In this document: positions 57,386 through 64,000 of the stretch, one piece after another
Position numbering within the stretch: the first letter of the stretch is position 1
Layout: each line of letters begins with the position of its first letter
NCBI RefSeq assembly: GCF_052324685.1
Contig: NC_135228.1
Span: 13,030,420 to 13,094,419 of the forward strand
Length of the DNA stretch: 64,000 nt
Source: Brachyhypopomus gauderio
Lineage: Eukaryota > Chordata > Actinopteri > Gymnotiformes > Hypopomidae
Direction of reading: 5' to 3'
The notes under the pieces: generated by a model
Database searches by the model: none
What the model saw: the letters and a program-made list of their open reading frames with translations, nothing else
Told to the model about the DNA's origin: nothing
Translations under genes and position numbers: made by a program

Positions 57386-60110
57386 TTCTGTCCTTGGCTT
57401 GTTTTGTTGAAATGATTGATCTTAAATTTGCAATGCTCATGTTTGGTCACTTGAGGGAGACATTTTCTCAGACGCTTGAATGTCGACTTGGTGGGGAAAA
57501 GCTGTTTTGCAGCACGCAATCTCCTCCTTGTCCCCATTTTGAAATGAATGTATAATTTTCCCCATCCACATCAGATTTGGAGAACTTTTCTAAAATGGTT
57601 GTCAAGATCAGCTCCTCGTTACTGACATCATAAGCCTGAACTGTTGACTAAATGAATTTGGTTCAGACAATTTGCTGCATTTCTCTATTGTGGTATTCTA
57701 CTAAACATCTGAAACAGATCTAACGGTTTAACCATTTTACACACTAAAAGCCCCCCCCCACCCTCCTGCTAGTCACATTTTACCAATTCAGTTTTGAAGA
57801 GCTGTCATGCCAGAGACACAACACCTACATAACTTTCCCCTTGACTCATAACAGGCAGAGCTGACCCCCCTCAGAGATACCTCAGGAAAAACAAGAAAAC
57901 TTCAACGGAAATGAATACATTCCAGCTCTCACTAAACCAACATTGTGACATTCGAGCTATGACTATACCTCAGCCAAAGAAAACTGATCTGGAATTTCCC
58001 TTCCATCAAACCTTTTGTGTTAGAGCTACGGATAAAAAAGTAGGGCCAGATTTATATGTAAAGATGTATATTGGCCATGTGTTTTTTTTTGTTTGTTTTT
58101 ATTTGTGTTGATGAAATTGGATGCCAGAATGGATCATATGAGCATGGAGCAACACGGATGTTGGTCCTGCTTTAATGTATCTGCTATGTGCATTGTCTCT
58201 CGTACGTCTCGTCACTGAGCTCTGAGATATTGAAATGCTGATGATGAACGGCTGAGGCAACTGTCACACATGGCACATGCGTAGCAAGCGTGCAGAGGGA
58301 GCTCTGATGCAGGGACGTTCTCACAGCGCGTGCTCTTCTGGGTTTTAACGCCAGTCCAGGTTCCTACACCGGCTTGCTCAGCACTCGCTTGTTCCTGCTC
58401 GGATCATCTGCCTGCTTGTGTCCTGGTCATAAGGGTGTGTGTGTTTGTGTGTGTGTGCACAACCTGTACGTCGAGCTCTCCTAGAGCCTTATGATCTATT
58501 GACTTTTTACTCTAACGAGTGGAACTAGTGTTTTGTGAAGGAAAAGGGATGTTTTTGTTTGGTAGCAATTACACAGCGCTGGACTGCTTCTGGTACACTG
58601 AGCTTGGAGCTGAAACTCGATGTATGAACATGAGCCTTCCTTTAATCATTAGCCAATGTAGGTTTCAGTACAGAAGAGTGGAAGGGGAAAGGATCAAGGC
58701 CTGAGCAATGTCAAACACTGACAGAACACAATCTTATCATACACAGACCAGCTATTTATGCTGCCAAACTCTATCTGCCAAAACAGGTCAATGAATGGAT
58801 CTCAGTTGTCTCTCAAAACGCTACTCCTTCACAATATTATTTCATCTATATAATAAAGTGTAGCACACAACACCTTCTCTTCAGTGAGAATAATCTGTTC
58901 TGTGTTTGTCCTTCCAGGCAGAGCAGGAATGTAATGCAGTCGTGAAGTCTGAACACTGCTTCATGCTTCCCCCTTATCCTCCCTGTTGTATCCGAGTGTG
59001 GTGTGAATACAGCAATTGCACACCGTCCTTTGGATGGCTGCCTTGTTTCTGCCGGACAGATGTCTTCCCAGAGAACAATCCTCATCGCCACGGAATATAA
59101 TTGCTACCTTTGGAGGCAGTAGGACACAGCAATGACTGGATGGGAGAGAAGAATTAATTAAAGTAAACCTACTTATATGGCAGTGGAGTGGAGAGGGGGA
59201 GGGGCTGATCCATGGTGAAGAGAGAATCTAATTGGATGAGACAGCCAGCAAGGAGGATGTGTGTGCATGGGTAGGATAGTGGGTCAGTGATGTGGGGGCG
59301 GGGCCTCTTTTCCAGAGGGTGATGCATTAATAACTAGCTAAGGGTATGTTTGCTGTTTGCTGCTCTGTACATAACTGTGTATGGACGCTGTGTTATTGTA
59401 TTTGACATGAAGTGAAACGTGTGCATTGTATAAAAAACCCTTTGTGTCACTTCGGATTAAATGATAATCACACATTGTCTAGTATGGTGACATGCCTGTG
59501 TCTTAACCATCACTGAGAATTTGGAGGAGTGTGTTACCACGGTTACTGAGAAAGCACAACTTTTCCACATTAAACAGGTTTCTGCCTTTTGCCTGTATAT
59601 GTTCATTTTAGGCCTTGGAGTATCCTTGGGGAATGGCACAGGATTGTAGATTAAATCAGCAATTTCCTCAGAATATTTTTCTCCATAGCTCAGAACTGCT
59701 CTCCCTTAGCCTATATATAGCCTCCTCGGAGGTGTAGACGTTCCTTCTTTTTGTGTACATTGAGGAGAGTATTTTGGTTGTAAACGGGGCCTGTCGGATT
59801 TGGACGTGTGGCCTTTGTAATTAGCCCCCATTTCCCATCATTTCTCTTCACTTTCCAAAGTGAAGCAGGAATCCTAATGCAGCATTCTGCGGTAATTCCC
59901 GAGCTCATTCCCGATGCTTTAAGTCATAGAGGAATTATTGTATCACCGAGACATCCCACGAATGCAGCGCGTGCAGGCGAATTATTTGACTCCGCTGCTG
60001 TTTCTGCTGACGAAGCTTCCGCTGCTGTTCCAGCGCTAGGACCCAGCAGTTTGGGCTTTAGTAGACCGCCGAACATTTGGCACTAGGACCACGCGGCCTG
60101 TCTGGCCGCC
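57386..60110. other. Intergenic sequence between the ARID5-family gene and dbn1
   Basis: No gene is recognised. Short frames (for example about 58906-59100 on +) lack homology and splice context. Short GT repeats lie near 58435-58458. G+C rises after about 59900 toward the dbn1 promoter. Confidence 0.5.
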
Positions 60111-60113
60111 GCG

Positions 60114-60114
<1 letters not shown>

Positions 60115-60153
<39 letters not shown>
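60115..60153. repeat. (GA)n repeat in the presumed dbn1 promoter or 5' UTR
   Basis: About 18 uninterrupted GA units, about 125 bp upstream of the dbn1 start codon. GA tracts can be GAGA-type, nucleosome-disfavouring elements; here the role is only inferred from position. Confidence 0.93.
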
Positions 60154-60157
<4 letters not shown>

Positions 60158-60276
60158 CTGCACCGTTTCTTTGTTCCAGCCACAGTATCTTCTCCCCCTC
60201 CAGCAGCGCGCAGTGACTCTCTCCTCTTTCCCCATCACAGTGCTACACGGGTCTGGATGATTGCAGAGGCAGCGAT

Positions 60277-60359
60277 ATGGCTGTGAATCTCAGCAAGAAC
60301 AGATTGGCCCTCCTAACGGCTTATCAGGATGTTATTGATGAGACGTCGGCCGTCGACTG
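60277..60359 (+). CDS. dbn1: Drebrin-family protein, first coding exon only (probably dbn1)
   Basis: Actin-binding protein starting with an ADF-homology domain. The exon encodes MAVNLSKNRLALLTAY then QDVIDETSAVD, and its last two bases (TG) begin the next codon, Trp. It ends in a strong donor (CGACTG/GTAAGA) at 60360. Drebrin and drebrin-like proteins share this pattern (hydrophobic repeat, Tyr, E/D-rich, S-x-x-DW). DW then continues as the ALYTYE-type strand in the next exon, which I do not find before 64000. The phase (2) fits a split Trp codon. Choice of dbn1 over dbnl rests on linkage: human DBN1 lies in 5q35 with FGFR4 and UIMC1, as I recall. MAVNLSKN itself is also close to fish dbnl starts, so the paralogue is not settled by sequence. 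Confidence 0.68.
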
Positions 60360-60360
60360 G

Positions 60361-63300
60361 TAAGATGATTTCCATCAATTATGACTGTGGCTCAGTTTTA
60401 ATCGTTTAGTGGCACCGCGAGGAGAGGAGGGGAGATGAGAGGAGAGGAGAGGAGGGGGTGTAAGTGGTGATGCTGGAGACGGGCGTGCATGCTGCTGGAA
60501 TGGATGCAGCATCCCTGGGGGGTCAGTCTAGCGGGGGGGAGGAGGGCTGGGAGAAGTGCGAACACCATTGCTTGGCTGTTTCTCGAAGAAAATCTTTATC
60601 TGGGACAAGAGATTGCGTTAGACTAATATTTGAGGGCGAAAATAAATGAACAAATCAACGAAAAATGTACGAATTACATGTTAAATCAGACCAAGAAACA
60701 TGCGCGGAGTGCTTCCAAGTCGTTCGGTTTGTATTGTATATATTTCGGTGTAGTGTAGCATTTCCACTGCGGATTGCAATTCGTGGCAGCCACCGAAGAG
60801 CTGCGTAAGTTTCCCCACCATGACCGTAACTGGTCGGTCCTGTTCTGGACGGGTCGCCTAAAACATTCAGAACATTTGAGAAATCCGCCTAAACGTTTAA
60901 ACTTACGACTCTGAAACCCGTCGCCGTTTTGTGTCCCGGTCACGGGGCGGAGGTGGGCGAGGCGTGAGGTGTCAGTCTGACATCCCTGTACTGTGGGTCC
61001 AGTTCCCTCATGCTGAGCGTTTCACTTGGGCTACCGTACGTTTCACCTGTGCCGCAAGTCCGATATAAACGGAATTTACTGCGTTTCCACATTTCCCCTT
61101 TTCTCCACGAACCCCGTGTATCTCGCACGTCTGCCAGTTCAGCCGTGTTTCGTTTCTCTTTGTGTAAAACACTCATTGCGGCCTGTGGGTTTTGGTGCAG
61201 ATGTAGAGGCCCTAAGCACATGGTCAGTATCTTTTGAATGCGTTTTTTTGGCCTACCTTTTGTCTCCGATGTTGACCACACAAAGACTGGTCGCATTTAG
61301 CCCTAGTTTATAGGCTATAGCATGAATTCCGTATCCATCATTTCCGAGTTCTACACCAGATTTAATAGGACCTGTACACACTGCATTCGTTTGTTAGAAC
61401 TGATTCTCAATAATAGTTGTTACTCGTTTCAAGACTTCAACGTCATACAATGGGTTTGATTTGTAATGAACCTTTAGACTGCTTTGCATGAACCATCTAG
61501 GGTCTTTAACTCCAGATATTATCCACCCATAACGTTATATTTGAGCATCTTTAACCACTCTGAGTGATTTTTTTTTCCACCATGGTGTATTCCAGCCCTG
61601 CTCCAACGTTTGCTTATTTCTTTGATTACTATTCCAGTTCCACTGATATTGCAAAGTGCCCCAGACATGCCCCTATTACTCATACTCGAAGCATGGCGAA
61701 TAAAGACGTGAGTTTGAGCTGACCCTGCACACAACTGTCCTCCTCATATAAATCCCCCTTGAACTCAGGCCCAAAGAATGCGTCTGACCTGTATCAAACC
61801 CACACAGTCTCCCTCGGAGCCCTGCGCGACTATGTCAACACCACCCGCCTGCTGGGCTCATCCTGGCTGCAAGAGAGCCTCAACGCGTTCTTTTATATCC
61901 ACATAATTGACCTCCTCGATGAGTGTGACTGTCCTTGTCGGAGATTATTCCTTTCCTCCCTTCTTTCTGCCTGGCATCCATCCTGCTCACTGCTGTAGTA
62001 TGCAACACACACACACACACGGTAACTCCACAGCCATGAAACCTGAATACCAAGCAAGCTCCATGCAAGCTACTGTAAAACACCCAGGGCTAACGTCACC
62101 TCACAGACCACCATCTGTACAGTAATCACCACCATGAGCTTTTATTTGAAGGTAAGCGGACCATGCAGTTGTTTTCTCCAGCTTAAGTAAGAGGAGGTGG
62201 TCATGGGGACTTATGATGACAATATGAATTTTCCAAGCTAACGTCTCAAAGGAATATCTCTATTTAATCACTTTTCAATCTGATGCGTCCCAAGCTTCAG
62301 AAATAAAAGGACATGTTGTGTTTTAAAATAATGGTGGCACAGAAGATCAGTTTTATTGAACGTCAGGTTATCATAGACATGAAATAGACACAGCTGTGCT
62401 GCACAGAAAACCGTGAATAGGCTATGCTGAAACTTCCACTTCAGGTATAATAGATGTTAACTAATGAGTGGTCCCATCAGTGGTAACCAGACACTCTGTT
62501 TATTTCTGGACTCTTACATTATGGTGGCTAGAAACAATTCTTGATTATGTGGAGAATATCCTATTTTGACCCCAGTTTTTTTATCTTGGAAAGTGGAATA
62601 AACAACACCTCAAGGAAGAGCAGCAATGTTTCTGTACATCACAAAGATACTTCATATTTTTACCAGTACTTTTATTGATGTGACTGCATGGAGATCAGAA
62701 TATGAGTGTGGACTGTTTATAAAAGCATATCGTTGCTCTATCAACCCAATTCATGTCTAAAGTATGAACTACTGACTGGACTGATACACATCTTGTGATC
62801 TTCAGCCAGTGCAGTGCAGGATGTCTTGTATAACACCATGCAGAGAAAAAATAGGAATGTTGCTGGTCTTTCACACTTAATCAGTGAGCCAAGTAAGACA
62901 AAGTCATGAAGATGTAAAAACACTTTCCATTTCTGTGTAAACCTCTAGATTTTAAAGGCAGGCCACAGAGCGAAGATCCTTGACAATTTGACAAATCCTT
63001 TAACAATAGCTTAAAACCTGATAATGAGCAGTTTTACACGGTCATTATGAGTGTGTTTATGCACATTTTCATGTTTTAATGTGGTTTATGGTTCTCTTGT
63101 GCAAAAAAGGAAATGTGAGTAAAATGGGCAAAAAGACACTTCCAAGAACCATTTATTTATTTATTTATTTAATTAACAAACTGAAAAGAGCATAACTTGT
63201 ACTTTGGCTCCTGCACAATAACCACCTTCTCCGAACACAGGGATCATATCTTCCTGCGGAGCCGAGCTAGAAAGCAGATGGGCTGAAGCCTCTGTAGTTT

Positions 63301-64000
63301 TTGCCTTGGTCTTCTGAGTGGCACGCAAACAGAGAGATTTCGGAGTCAGCACAGAGGCCCCTGGAGACATCTCTCTCGTTTGCATTTGATACTGCCAAGA
63401 GAGCTGTGAGAGCAAAGGGATTTCTCAACTCCAGTGTCGTGCCAGTCCCTTAAGTGTAACCATTTTGTGAAAAGTTCTGTATTAAGGCCAGGCCATGAAA
63501 TCACCTGGGGGAGTTGCCCCTCCCCCACCCCTTACCTCACCGTCTTTATCCTCTGCAAAACATGGATCAGGTCACTGTCCTAATCCCATTCATCCTTCTG
63601 CAGTTTTTCCACTGACTATCTGCTGTTAGACTATCATGAAACAGGAATATAAACGTCATGTTTCTTTTCCTTTGGAATGTGCACTCGTAAAATTTCAATG
63701 ACCAAAATCCAGATCAACTGCTTGGGGATTGGCGGAAAGAACCATCAACCCTCAGCAAGTGCAGTAATGACGTACAACGAGAAGAATGGAGATGTGACAT
63801 GGCATAACTCATGAGGGTCACTGCTGTGCCATGCTTCCTCAGACACGAGGCTGCACTGTGTTTGTATTCGTTCCTTTGGCCTCTCTTCTGATGGGACCGA
63901 GGGCGTCTGTGGAAGATGGCTGATGAAGACTGTCTGCTCCGTATTACCTGAAGTCTGTATCACATAGAAATTACCAAGGGACGTGGCTCTTGAACCCTGG
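60361..64000 (+). other. dbn1: dbn1 intron 1 (start), no exon found
   Basis: From the donor at 60360 to the window end I see no exon continuing the ADF-homology domain. A G+C-richer part at 60361-61300 fits a CpG-island shoulder. A 240-base open stretch at 61759-61998 has no family likeness. A short CA repeat lies at 62006-62021 and (ATTT)n at 63150-63170. Confidence 0.5.

Noticed and set aside
58906-59100. Cys-rich 64-codon frame downstream of the ARID gene
   Set aside because: It has no signal peptide, regular cysteine spacing, promoter or splice context; the cysteines come from TGT/TGC-rich low-complexity sequence.
61759-61998. 80-codon open stretch inside the presumed dbn1 intron, preceded by an AG
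   Set aside because: It does not resemble the drebrin ADF-homology domain or any family I recognise, and has no matching donor. Probably a chance open frame in G+C-rich intron DNA.

Overview
This is a vertebrate nuclear window, almost certainly from a ray-finned (teleost) fish. The genes are split by GT-AG introns, many of them only 80-1000 bp. Dinucleotide microsatellites, Tc1/mariner copies and long G or C runs are common, and the predicted proteins are fish-like versions of known vertebrate proteins. I cannot name the species.

Layout. (1) 1-0.95 kb is unassigned upstream sequence. (2) About 1.0-12.1 kb on + is fgfr4, complete: a non-coding first exon, then 20 coding exons (2808-11541) giving 935 residues. 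(3) 12.1-32.9 kb is a 20-kb gene-poor interval. It holds a 36-bp minisatellite (24734-25353), eight long G/C homopolymer runs, an internally deleted Tc1/mariner copy (about 30908-31876) and a fold-back MITE (about 31904-32185). (4) 33.0-35.1 kb on - is znf346, complete, 7 coding exons, 287 residues. (5) 35.1-36.06 kb is a divergent promoter interval rich in CTAG motifs. (6) 36.07-43.0 kb on + is uimc1 (RAP80), complete, 18 coding exons, 943 residues. (7) 43.3-48.4 kb is intergenic, with a second damaged Tc1/mariner copy (about 45729-46763) and an older relative directly downstream. (8) 48.48-57.4 kb on + is an ARID5-family gene (arid5b-like; tentatively the fish gene called arid6), 10 coding exons, 859 residues. 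(9) 57.4-60.1 kb is intergenic. (10) From 60.277 kb on + comes the first coding exon of a drebrin-family gene, probably dbn1; the rest lies beyond the window.

Functionally these are independent genes: an FGF receptor kinase, a double-stranded-RNA-binding zinc-finger protein, a ubiquitin-reading adaptor of the BRCA1-A DNA-repair complex, an ARID DNA-binding regulator and an actin-binding protein. fgfr4, znf346, uimc1 and dbn1 match the gene content of human 5q35 as I remember it, with znf346 and uimc1 head to head. The ARID gene is the one I do not expect there in mammals.

Exon models were built by eye from reading frame, splice-site consensus and recalled family similarity. All phases close and every internal junction keeps the frame. 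The most interesting structural point is that fgfr4 encodes a fourth, extra N-terminal Ig domain. Its exon pair copies the phase pattern and motif layout of the Ig3 exon pair. I found no convincing new multi-gene system.
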